From Nitrososphaerota archaeon (GTDB lineage: Archaea; Thermoproteota; Nitrososphaeria; Conexivisphaerales; UBA164), in NCBI GenBank assembly GCA_023381255.1, contig JAMCTX010000020.1, forward strand, positions 1-32,136: DNA of 32,136 bases, given 5' to 3'. Made by a program: the position numbers and the translations under genes. The notes beneath the pieces were generated by a model. The model saw nothing but the letters and a program-made list of their open reading frames with translations, was not told the origin of the DNA and ran no database searches. Positions 25,359 through 32,136 of this stretch are shown here, piece by piece. Within the stretch, counting starts at the first letter, position 1. Every line of letters starts with the position of its first letter.

Positions 25359-25972
25359 TTGTATACTTCGAAATAGTTTTAATGCTGGTTGTCATAAATG
25401 CCTTTTATATTCAGGGTCAGGCTTATATAAAGCCTGCCATATATGGGCTTGGCGTTGAATCATTAATTATAGGTGCAACAATAGCTGCAATTGGACTGCT
25501 GCAATTTAGCTGGGAGCTATTGTTGTTAGGCATTCTTGTTATAACGCTGAGGGCTTTTGCCATAACTTACGTGCTCGATAGGTCATTTGCCGGTAAATCA
25601 AGATTGAAAAAGGAACCAACAAATATTACGTCAATGTTTGTAATAGACATGTTTACGCTGATTTTTGCCATAATCATATTCCAGTTCTTCTTGATAGATT
25701 ATTTGAAACTCAACGCACCACAGTTACTATTTGCAATAGCGCTGTTCTTTCAGGGGCTTTTCCTTATAGCTTCAAGGAAGAACACATACATACAGGTGAT
25801 CGGCTATGTTGAAGAGGAAAATGCCATGATACTTTTCGGGATATTTATAATCACAATTCCGTTACTTATAGAGGCCAGTGTTCTGCTAGACGTTTTAGCC
25901 CTTATTCTTGTTATTTCGATTGTTGTAAGAGAGAAGGATGAGCACCTGGCCATAGAGGAGTTAAAAGGGTGA
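25355..25972 (+). CDS. HyfE-like membrane subunit
   Basis: A 205-residue, very hydrophobic protein with about six membrane segments, matching hydrogenase-4 component E, whose C-terminal part is related to NuoK. The conserved IQVIGYVEEENAMILFG (about 147-163) carries the paired glutamates that in NuoK-type subunits sit in the membrane proton path. It is translationally coupled to the upstream subunit by an ATGA overlap and followed by the HyfF-like gene after three bases. Confidence 0.82.
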   Translation: MIVYFEIVLMLVVINAFYIQGQAYIKPAIYGLGVESLIIGATIAAIGLLQFSWELLLLGILVITLRAFAITYVLDRSFAGKSRLKKEPTNITSMFVIDMFTLIFAIIIFQFFLIDYLKLNAPQLLFAIALFFQGLFLIASRKNTYIQVIGYVEEENAMILFGIFIITIPLLIEASVLLDVLALILVISIVVREKDEHLAIEELKG

Positions 25973-25975
25973 AAC

Positions 25976-27289
25976 ATGTTGCAAACCTTCCTGATTCCAA
26001 CACTCATCATCTTGGTTCCTGTTTTAGCATCAATTTCTGGTTTAACAAGGTGGTACAGGCATATAACAGTTGGAGCATCAATTATTGATGCTGTTATGTC
26101 CTTATTTCTTTTTAAAAACGTCCAGGCATCATTTTACCTTGTCAATAATACCACATGGATCTTTTCGATGATGATTATCCTGATCTACGTTTTATCTGCC
26201 CTCTTTTCCCTGGAATATATATCAAGCGCAAACTCCGGAATACCGGAAGGCGCCTATTATTCACTAATGAACATATTTGTATCCACAATGCTGTTTACAG
26301 TTCTTATAAACAATTATGGTTTGATGTGGATTGGAATTGAAGCTACAACCATAAGCTCAGCGCTTCTATTATTATCGGAAAAATCTCAGGTGGCGTTGGA
26401 GGTGGCGTGGAGGTACATCATTCTAGTCTCAGCAGGCGTAGCTGTGGCATTTATTTCCATCATCCTGATATATTACTCGCTTGGCACCCTTACTGTTTCC
26501 ATTGCACTAGAGTCAACTGGCAATGCAAAGGTGCTTGCTCTGGCCGTTGCGATCGCACTTGTCGGATTTGGCACAAAGGTTGGCGTATTTCCAGTTCATA
26601 CCTGGCTGCCTGACGCGCACAGTGAGGCACCAGCCCCAATCAGTGCCATGTTTTCCGGCATATTGCTGCCAACTGCTTTGTATGTGCTATATATGCTTTA
26701 CAGGTTGCACCCACTTACAGAACTGTTTTTGGCCTTCGGGTTAATATCTGTTACATTTGCCACAGCCGCCATGGCAAATCAGAGAAGCTTCAAGAGGTTA
26801 TTTGCTTATTCCACAATGGAAAACATGAACATAGCGCTTATTGGTCTGGCGATTGGCGGTTCTGGTATAATTGGTGCTATTTTGCTTCTAGTATCGCATG
26901 CTTTTGGCAAGGCAGGGGCATTTTATTCCTCAGGAATTATCAGTAGAAAATATAACACAAAGAATATAGACGACGTTGCAGGGGCCCAGGGATTAAGATT
27001 GACTTCTACCGCGCTTATTTTGTCATCCATGGCGGTTACAGGCGCTCCACCCTTTGCAAATTTCATAGGCGAATTTCTGATAATAACCCAGCTCTTTAAG
27101 ATGGGTCTTACGCCAGAGGCTGTTTTCCTCTCGATGATGATTGCCACTGCGTTTATCACTGTAAACTATCATGTGACAAAGATGGTGTTCAAAGGCAAGA
27201 AAACGCTTGATGAACCAAAGATGATGGCTGTTGTGGCGATCATCTCCTCACTGGTGCCGCTTGTTTTGGGGTTGGTAATGGTAATATGA
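25976..27289 (+). CDS. HyfF-like antiporter-type membrane subunit (NuoN/MrpD family)
   Basis: A 437-residue protein with about 13 membrane segments, of the proton-translocating antiporter-like family shared by complex I, Mrp antiporters and hydrogenase-4. The hallmark GFGTKVGVFPVHTWLPDAHSEAPAPISA includes the conserved Lys and the HTWLPDAH motif; SLEYISSANSG and FKRLFAYSTMENMNIALIG are further family motifs. It is somewhat shorter than E. coli HyfF (about 526). The stop overlaps the start of the large-subunit-like gene as ATGA. Confidence 0.88.
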   Translation: MLQTFLIPTLIILVPVLASISGLTRWYRHITVGASIIDAVMSLFLFKNVQASFYLVNNTTWIFSMMIILIYVLSALFSLEYISSANSGIPEGAYYSLMNIFVSTMLFTVLINNYGLMWIGIEATTISSALLLLSEKSQVALEVAWRYIILVSAGVAVAFISIILIYYSLGTLTVSIALESTGNAKVLALAVAIALVGFGTKVGVFPVHTWLPDAHSEAPAPISAMFSGILLPTALYVLYMLYRLHPLTELFLAFGLISVTFATAAMANQRSFKRLFAYSTMENMNIALIGLAIGGSGIIGAILLLVSHAFGKAGAFYSSGIISRKYNTKNIDDVAGAQGLRLTSTALILSSMAVTGAPPFANFIGEFLIITQLFKMGLTPEAVFLSMMIATAFITVNYHVTKMVFKGKKTLDEPKMMAVVAIISSLVPLVLGLVMVI

Positions 27290-28422
27290 GTATGGGAAGA
27301 AGGATTGGAAAACTGGGTGACTATGTGCTTTATGCAGGTGGTTTAAAAAAGGAAGAGATCTCAGACGAGGAAAACGCAGAGATGCCAGAGATGCCATATG
27401 GGACCTTTAATTTTACATATGGCCCATCAGCTGGCGGCCTTATTGAATCGATTGGCTTCGATATTTTGACAAACGGTGAGTACATAGTGGCAGTAAAGCC
27501 CAGGCTATACAAGTGCAGGAAGGTTCATGTAACAGGATTGAACATAAATGACGCGGTGTTTGCTGTGCAGAGGATAAATGCCGCATTTTCAGCTTCACAT
27601 GCAACTGCCTTCCTGCTCGCATCTAGCAAAGAGATTGACTATTATATGAAAATAGATTTGATTCTGAAGATGGAGCTGGAAAGGATCAGGAACAACCTTC
27701 ACGTTATAGGGCGAATGGTTGATGCTTCGTCTCAGGGCGTAGCGTCAAACTGGATCTTTTACCTGCGCGAACTTGTAAACAGGTCTATAGACAGAGCATA
27801 TGGACACAGGTTCTTCTTTAACAGCAATGTAAACAAGTATGACGGTCTGGGCAAAGAGTTAAAATCAATAAACAAGGAGTTCATAAAGGCGCTTGACGGT
27901 CTGCTTGGGACGCGCATTTTTATAGACAGGCTTGAGAAAAATGGCACTATTAGTTCAGATGACCTGATAGGACCAGCTGCAAGAGCTGCAGGATATGACT
28001 ATGATGCCAGAAATGAAGTTGACCTCCCATATAAAGACCTGGGGTTTAGGAGCAAGACAGATCTGTTCAAGGCTGAAGGAAGAGGTGATGCTCTTGACCG
28101 ATTCCTAATAAGGGCCAGTGAAATACCCACTTCAACCGAATTAGTGGAGCGTGCACTGGATTTAATTGGAAAAAGGGGCTTTCCCAATCCATCTGTGCAT
28201 AATGATGTTGGAATAGGCAGGGTAGAGTCACCCTCAGGGGACCTTGCATATTATGTCAGAATCAATGATAAAAAGGTACAGGAGATATATCTCCTCTCGC
28301 CTTCAGATAGAAACCTTGCCTTTTTTGCAAGGTCAATGGCAGGCAATATTTTTACCGATTTTCAGTTCAACTGGGAGAGTTTTGGGGTTTGGGCGTCGGA
28401 ACTGGGGGTGTCATTTACATGA
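27286..28422 (+). CDS. Hydrogenase large-subunit-like protein lacking nickel ligands (Ehr)
   Basis: A 378-residue homologue of HycE/EchE and complex I NuoD. Family framework is clear: YGTFNFTYGPSAGGLIESIGFDI, HVIGRMVDASSQGV and a C-terminal GNIFTDFQFNWESF. Where hydrogenases have RxCGxCxxSHxxAF this protein has RINAAFSASHATAF, so both cysteines are Asn98 and Phe101. Where they have SFDPCxSC it has SFGVWASE, with Trp369 and Glu372. All four Ni-Fe ligands are gone, so it cannot make or oxidise H2. It has no separate 30-kDa (NuoC-like) domain. The product would sit in an energy-converting-hydrogenase-related complex of unknown substrate. The next gene overlaps as ATGA. Confidence 0.86.
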   Translation: MSMGRRIGKLGDYVLYAGGLKKEEISDEENAEMPEMPYGTFNFTYGPSAGGLIESIGFDILTNGEYIVAVKPRLYKCRKVHVTGLNINDAVFAVQRINAAFSASHATAFLLASSKEIDYYMKIDLILKMELERIRNNLHVIGRMVDASSQGVASNWIFYLRELVNRSIDRAYGHRFFFNSNVNKYDGLGKELKSINKEFIKALDGLLGTRIFIDRLEKNGTISSDDLIGPAARAAGYDYDARNEVDLPYKDLGFRSKTDLFKAEGRGDALDRFLIRASEIPTSTELVERALDLIGKRGFPNPSVHNDVGIGRVESPSGDLAYYVRINDKKVQEIYLLSPSDRNLAFFARSMAGNIFTDFQFNWESFGVWASELGVSFT

Positions 28423-29021
28423 GCTGGTTTTTAAGAGGTATAAAAAAGGGAGTAAAGACAGAGCGTTTCCCTGTGGGTGACCCCGAATATAAGCCAGGAT
28501 GGTCCACCGAAATTTCAGGGGAGGGACCCGCTGAGTGCCCCACAGGTGCGATAGATAATGGCAGGTGGATTCCAGAAAGGTGCATATTTTGCAGAAGGTG
28601 CTATCCAAATTATAAGCCAACCGGAAACGTGAGAATAGGTAAAATTTACAGGACTAATGGAATGTTCAGCAAGTCGCTGCATGTATACACCATTGATGTT
28701 GGTTCTTGCGGCGGATGCAATCAGGAGATCAACGCACTGACCAGCCCACATTATGACATGAATAGGTTAGGAATATTTTTTGTAAACACGCCAAGACAAG
28801 CTGACGCGCTGGTCGTCCTCGGACCATTAAGTGAAAGCATGAGAGAGCCACTTATGAGGGCTTATCAGGCAATGCCTGAACCGAAACTGGTAGTGGCTGG
28901 ATGTTCCTGTGCGGTGGTAAACGATTTTCCGCTAAAGTTTGATGCGGTTATACCCGGAAGCCCGCCAAACCCATATACAATGCTGGATGTCCTCATTAAG
29001 CTGGGGCGAAATAAAAAATGA
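28419..29021 (+). CDS. Fused ferredoxin-like and NuoB/HycG-like small subunit
   Basis: A 200-residue Fe-S protein. The N-terminal 65 residues are a reduced ferredoxin-like domain with C40 and C55-x2-C58-x2-C61, enough for one [4Fe-4S] cluster of the usual two. The rest is a NuoB/HycG-like domain: DVGSCGGCNQEI (C97, C100), GCSC (C162, C164) and PGSPPNPY. In hydrogenases and complex I the last motif is GCPP; here the ligand is Ser181, so the proximal cluster must use both C162 and C164, a serine, or a lower iron content. The ATG at 28419 was chosen because it makes the same ATGA overlap as its neighbours. Fusion of a HycF-like ferredoxin with HycG is unusual. Confidence 0.83.
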   Translation: MSWFLRGIKKGVKTERFPVGDPEYKPGWSTEISGEGPAECPTGAIDNGRWIPERCIFCRRCYPNYKPTGNVRIGKIYRTNGMFSKSLHVYTIDVGSCGGCNQEINALTSPHYDMNRLGIFFVNTPRQADALVVLGPLSESMREPLMRAYQAMPEPKLVVAGCSCAVVNDFPLKFDAVIPGSPPNPYTMLDVLIKLGRNKK

Positions 29022-30742
29022 TACTTCCAGTCATTTTACTTTCTGCATCAGTTCTCATAGCTGTATTCAATAAAAAACTGGGGTATATAGCGATAGCATT
29101 TTCCGCTATAGTTTTTGCAGCAATTAGCGTACTAAGTTTCAGTTTGCTACACGCTTTCTGGCTAGTTGCATCAATTTCTTGGGCTATGATATCACTGTAC
29201 TCTCTATCCTATGATAAATATGGTAAGTGGCTTTCGGCACTCCTTTCAATCATGATAGCTGGTATGTCATTGGTCCTAACTGCAAACAACTTCATTTTGT
29301 TTCTGGCAGGCTGGGAAATCATGAGTATTTCATCATATTTTATACTTGGCTTGAATAAAAGCAATGAATCACCCCCATTTCTTTTTATGGCATTCAGTGA
29401 AATAAGCACCATGATGATACTATTGGGCTTTAGCCTGGCCTATTCAGAAACTGGTTCTCTGGCATTTGTTCACCTTTCTTCCTCATTGCCTCTTGACCTG
29501 ACAGTCATGGGTTTTCTAATAAAAATGGGGTCGTTCCCATTTCTGCTTGTAGAGTGGTTGCCTGCAGCTCACGGCGAAGCTCCGGCCAACGCTTCAGCGG
29601 CCCTGAGTGGAACAATGACCCTGATGGGTGCATATGGAATAGTAAAAATGATAGGGATAAGCCCAGCAGATGTCCAGCTGGGCCTGCTATTGCTTGGCAC
29701 CGGCGCGTTTACGGCTTTTTTCGGCGCCCTCTATGCGCACACTACTGATCACTATAAAAAACTGCCAGCCTACAGCACCATTGAAAACAACGGTTCCATA
29801 CTTGTACTGTTTGGAGCCGCGCTTTTAAGTCCAAATTTAACCATCAAGTATTTTGCGCTAGTTGGAGCCCTGTTATTTGGCATGGCCCACACATTTGGAA
29901 AAACAGGGCTATTCATGATCAGCGGACTGGTAGACGGTGAATCACTTAGTCAGTCAAATGGGCCGCGCTCGTTAACTATAGATGCAGGAAAGGCATTGTT
30001 AACTTCGTCGCTGTCAGGGCTCCTACCCAGCTTGGGAGGTGTTGCTACATGGATGCTCCTCGAAATTACATTTATGCTTGCATATGTTGAACGATATACG
30101 CTTCTTGGCGTTGTATTCATAATTTCTGGAATAGTTATTGCCATTGCTGAAGGAATGGCAACCAGCGTCATGATTAAATTCTTTGCTTTCTCCGGGGCTT
30201 TTTCTTTGTCAATTAAAAAAAGTAATGCATGGGCATTTCTGATGGGAATAATTGTTTTGCTTTCTGGTTTAACTGCCTCGGTTATTGTGGGGGCAATTGA
30301 TTCATCATATATTGGATCGGCCCCTTCACTGTACAATTATTTTATAATCTTCTCTCTCAAGAGCTCGACTTCGACTTTTGGCGGCATAGATCCGCTATAC
30401 ATAGGCATCCTTATCGGTGCGTTTTCCTTGTTGACTGTAGCAATATTTGGAAGGCCAAAAGCCAGAAGGGCACCAGTATGGAATAACGGGGAAGCACAAG
30501 GGGAAAAGTACACGTCAACGGCGTTTAGCCACAACATAATATTAATGCTGAAAATATTTTACAGGCCAACGCATTATAACATCACAAAGAACGTTTTCTG
30601 GCAATTTTTGTACTTTATAACAAGGGCTTATAAAAAACTGACCAAGGCTGTAACATACTACGTTATGAACAGCTCCATAAGCACGTACATGCTGTACATG
30701 ATCATGTTACTGATATTTATCATAATAATAGTTTCATTATGA
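29018..30742 (+). CDS. HyfB/NuoL-like antiporter-type membrane subunit
   Basis: A 574-residue protein with about 15-16 membrane segments. Motifs include LAGWEIMSISSYFILG with the conserved glutamate of the fourth-fifth segment, FLIKMGSFPFLLVEWLPAAHGEAPANASAALSG with the conserved lysine and histidine, and KKLPAYSTIENNGSI. It is a second proton-channel subunit beside the HyfF-like protein. An extended polar loop near 470-500 and a final C-terminal membrane helix match HyfB/NuoL topology. Coupled by ATGA overlaps at both ends. Confidence 0.88.
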   Translation: MILPVILLSASVLIAVFNKKLGYIAIAFSAIVFAAISVLSFSLLHAFWLVASISWAMISLYSLSYDKYGKWLSALLSIMIAGMSLVLTANNFILFLAGWEIMSISSYFILGLNKSNESPPFLFMAFSEISTMMILLGFSLAYSETGSLAFVHLSSSLPLDLTVMGFLIKMGSFPFLLVEWLPAAHGEAPANASAALSGTMTLMGAYGIVKMIGISPADVQLGLLLLGTGAFTAFFGALYAHTTDHYKKLPAYSTIENNGSILVLFGAALLSPNLTIKYFALVGALLFGMAHTFGKTGLFMISGLVDGESLSQSNGPRSLTIDAGKALLTSSLSGLLPSLGGVATWMLLEITFMLAYVERYTLLGVVFIISGIVIAIAEGMATSVMIKFFAFSGAFSLSIKKSNAWAFLMGIIVLLSGLTASVIVGAIDSSYIGSAPSLYNYFIIFSLKSSTSTFGGIDPLYIGILIGAFSLLTVAIFGRPKARRAPVWNNGEAQGEKYTSTAFSHNIILMLKIFYRPTHYNITKNVFWQFLYFITRAYKKLTKAVTYYVMNSSISTYMLYMIMLLIFIIIIVSL

Positions 30743-31029
30743 CATATGTGGTATTTCTAATCCAAGCAAAGCCAACAATTCCAAATGCTGAATTATTAAA
30801 GCAGCTTTCAACTCTAGGAAAGAAATTGGCAAATAGAGAAGCTGGTTACCAAGATGTGGAAGATGATGGCACATTCAAATTCTATGATAAAGATGCATAC
30901 AATGAATGGTCTAACTTTGCTAATGAGGTGTGGGCAAATTACGAAAATGAATACAAAAAACTTTTCAACGAACAACAGGTGAACTTGATAAAGCCAGAAT
31001 GGAGATTTGTTCTAGAAAACACCGCCTAA
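30739..31029 (+). CDS. Uncharacterised small protein, last gene of the Ehr operon
   Basis: A 96-residue soluble, acidic, cysteine-free protein rich in aromatic residues (NEWSNFANEVWANYENEYKK). It begins with YVVFLIQAKP, a likely first beta strand, and ends with EWRFVLENTA. It starts inside the stop of the HyfB-like gene (ATGA), exactly like the genes before it, so it is translated with the complex. I know no family for it. It could be an accessory or regulatory subunit. Codon use is more AT-rich than in the membrane genes. Confidence 0.65.
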   Translation: MTYVVFLIQAKPTIPNAELLKQLSTLGKKLANREAGYQDVEDDGTFKFYDKDAYNEWSNFANEVWANYENEYKKLFNEQQVNLIKPEWRFVLENTA

Positions 31030-31097
31030 ATGCTCTAATGTTCTGGTCAATTTATTTTTCGCATCTTTTCTAGAGAATATGGCTGGTATTAGCGGGG

Positions 31098-31156
31098 CGG
31101 CATGCCGTGAACCAATTGGTATGGTATGGTGATGCGGTAACTTGCACCTTACCGCA
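31098..31156. repeat. Cluster of three palindromes after the Ehr operon
   Basis: CGGCATGCCG (31098-31107) and ACCAATTGGT (31111-31120) are perfect 10-base palindromes. TGCGGTAA (31133-31140) and TTACCGCA (31149-31156) form a perfect 8-pair hairpin with the loop CTTGCACC. They lie in the 146 bases between the last Ehr gene and the tRNA. They could be a terminator or processing structure, a small RNA, or protein binding sites. Confidence 0.55.
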
Positions 31157-31175
31157 ATGAACCCGCAAATTTATA

Positions 31176-31260
31176 TGCGGGGGGTGGGATTTGAACCCAC
31201 GAAGGTCAACACCAGTGGATCTTAAGTCCACCCCCATTGACCTGGCTAGGGCACCCCCGC
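31176..31260 (-). tRNA. tRNA-Leu (anticodon TAA)
   Basis: On the minus strand an 85-base type II tRNA begins GCGGGGG and ends CCCCCGC plus discriminator A. The anticodon loop reads CTTAAGA, anticodon TAA, with stem TGGAC-region bases pairing GTCCA/TGGAC style. A long variable arm (TGGTGTTGACCTTCG region) and the T arm GTGGG-TTCAAAT-CCCAC support leucine. CCA is not encoded. A TATA-like TTAAAG lies about 30 bases upstream (near 31290). Confidence 0.95.
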
Positions 31261-31348
31261 TTACATTTCATGCTAAAATACATGGCTTTAAGCGTTTTGT
31301 TATGCCAGAGCGAATACTATGCTAACCAAAAACACTGTTGTATGCCAA

Positions 31349-31753
31349 CTACTGCTTTTTGAAAAGCGTAATATAATGGAATCTGAGGTCCTTTGATCTA
31401 ACCAGCGTAAACCCGTGTTTTTCCATATCGCTGATTACTTCTTCCTTTTTTATCTTAAATGGCGGCCCGAAAAAAGTGTCTTCTTTGAAATCCATTATGG
31501 CAACATATTTCCTTGTCATCATTTTAAAATTGTTCAAAATCGCGTCCTTGCATGCCCTCCTGATCCCGTGATAAACGTTTGCCATGAACAGGAGGTCATA
31601 GATCCCATCCTGCCCCCTGCACAAATCCGCCCTGATGGTTTTCACGCCTGCCTTCTGCAATTCGCTGAAAGCGCTGTTGTCGATATCGTATGCGGTAACG
31701 GATTTTGCAGTCTTGATAAATTCCTTCGAAAAGTACCCGTCCCGTTTCTGAAA
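31349..31753 (-). pseudogene. SAM methyltransferase truncated by an insertion element
   Basis: The minus-strand frame runs from codons for RDGYFSKEFIKT (remnant of the glycine-rich SAM motif I), through AYDIDNSAF (strand 2 acid) and YDLLFMANVYHGI (motif II region), to the natural end VRSKDLRFHYITLFKKQ. Upstream of about 31753 the frame enters the hairpin at the end of the tnpB element and hits a stop. The first half of motif I and everything before it is missing, so the gene is broken by the insertion. Confidence 0.75.
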
Positions 31754-31773
31754 GGTTATAATTTCTTATAACC
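31754..31773. repeat. Terminal hairpin of the tnpB element
   Basis: GGTTATAA-TTTC-TTATAACC is a perfect 8-pair hairpin with a 4-base loop. It contains the tnpB stop codon and lies at the junction with the methyltransferase remnant, as expected for the subterminal hairpin at the right end of IS200/IS605-type elements. Confidence 0.7.
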
Positions 31774-32136
31774 CACATTCGGAGCGTTGGCTTCCTCTGT
31801 CATGCCCGCTCTGGCCATCTTAGGCTGATGGCCGGTGTACAGGTACTCATTCTTCATTGTAAGCCAAGAGGCGTCCGCACTCACGGTAAACGGGTAGCCG
31901 CACAGCCGCAGTCCACGCAGGGTTATGGCCAATGAAGCCAGCCTGTTCCTGTCGTAGCTAACGGCGCATGTTTTGCATACGGAAATCCCCCACGTCGGAT
32001 GCCTAAGCTTGCTCCCGCACACGGGACACTCGGATGAGGTCCCCCTTGGGTTCACGTAAACAGTCTTGCATGACGACTTGTACTCAACCATTTTCTGGAA
32101 TGACCTGTAGGGCCACCTGTTGAGCTCTGTCCTGAA
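31756..32136 (-). CDS. tnpB: TnpB (IS200/IS605 family), C-terminal part, runs off window
   Basis: 127 codons of the RNA-guided nuclease TnpB, read toward lower coordinates and open to the window end. LNRWPYRSFQKMVEYKSSCKT leads to the zinc ribbon (CPVCG and CKTC; C-x2-C twice). YDRNRLASLAI holds the aspartate of the third RuvC motif, though the usual DRDxNAAxNI is altered (NRLASL). The remaining C-terminal tail is about 55 residues. No tnpA is visible in the window. Intact up to the edge; whether the nuclease is active cannot be judged without the first two RuvC acids. Confidence 0.88.
   Translation of the reverse strand, partial: FRTELNRWPYRSFQKMVEYKSSCKTVYVNPRGTSSECPVCGSKLRHPTWGISVCKTCAVSYDRNRLASLAITLRGLRLCGYPFTVSADASWLTMKNEYLYTGHQPKMARAGMTEEANAPNVGYKKL

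Noticed and set aside
27286-28422. The large-subunit gene as a pseudogene.
   Set aside because: The frame is full, conserved outside the ligand positions, and coupled by ATGA overlaps on both sides. Specific loss of the ligands fits Ehr proteins.
27286-31029. Calling the operon a formate hydrogenlyase or [NiFe] hydrogenase.
   Set aside because: The large subunit lacks all four nickel-binding cysteines, and there is no formate dehydrogenase or hydrogenase maturation gene nearby.
1-32136. CRISPR array or classical defence island.
   Set aside because: I saw no regularly spaced direct repeats and no cas genes. The only defence-like item is a truncated OLD/RecF-like ATPase fragment.

Overview
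The window looks like a chromosomal contig piece from a Thermoplasmata-type, probably acidophilic, archaeon. Supporting signs are a tricorn-interacting-factor (F2/F3) type M1 aminopeptidase, an archaeal signal peptidase, TATA boxes about 25-30 bases before mostly leaderless genes, a tRNA-Leu without encoded CCA, and archaeal-type insertion sequences. The lineage is inference; there is no rRNA here. Bases 1-23 are Illumina adapter sequence, so the left end is an assembly artefact and the first gene is cut.

Layout. (1) 25-2332: isoleucine synthesis pair, 3' part of ilvD overlapping a citramalate synthase. (2) 2284-5209: M1 aminopeptidase and signal peptidase I, divergent from one shared, symmetric TATA element. 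(3) 5584-10206: three radical SAM proteins, two with B12-binding-like N-termini, plus a tiny CWC-type cysteine-rich protein. (4) 10223-13046: YyaL/SSP411-type thioredoxin-fold protein divergent from a BtuF-like metal/cobalamin receptor that lacks a signal peptide. (5) 13135-15284: MarR regulator, ABC ATPase and ABC-2 permease operon with a palindromic operator, divergent from a SAM methyltransferase. (6) 16182-19600: a graveyard of insertion sequences (IS4-type, IS701-like with terminal inverted repeats, IS481-like) around two broken host genes.

(7) 19620-22680: two tandem MutS-like ATPases of a type otherwise familiar from bacteria, preceded by a fluoride (crcB-type) riboswitch that abuts the Shine-Dalgarno site. 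(8) 23053-24201: a leaderless MFS transporter. (9) 24300-31029: a second fluoride riboswitch followed by seven tightly coupled genes for a membrane complex built like formate hydrogenlyase / energy-converting hydrogenase. Its large subunit has lost all four nickel-binding cysteines, so it is an energy-converting-hydrogenase-related (Ehr) complex rather than a hydrogenase. (10) 31030-32136: a cluster of palindromes, tRNA-Leu(TAA), and a methyltransferase remnant truncated by an IS200/IS605-type tnpB element that runs off the window.

The most interesting reading is a fluoride-responsive block. Within 5 kb two independent aptamers, each starting where the transcript should start and each ending at a Shine-Dalgarno site, control a MutS-like pair and an Ehr proton-pump-like complex. 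At low pH fluoride enters cells as HF, so an acidophile would be expected to need such a response. What the Ehr complex does under fluoride is unknown.
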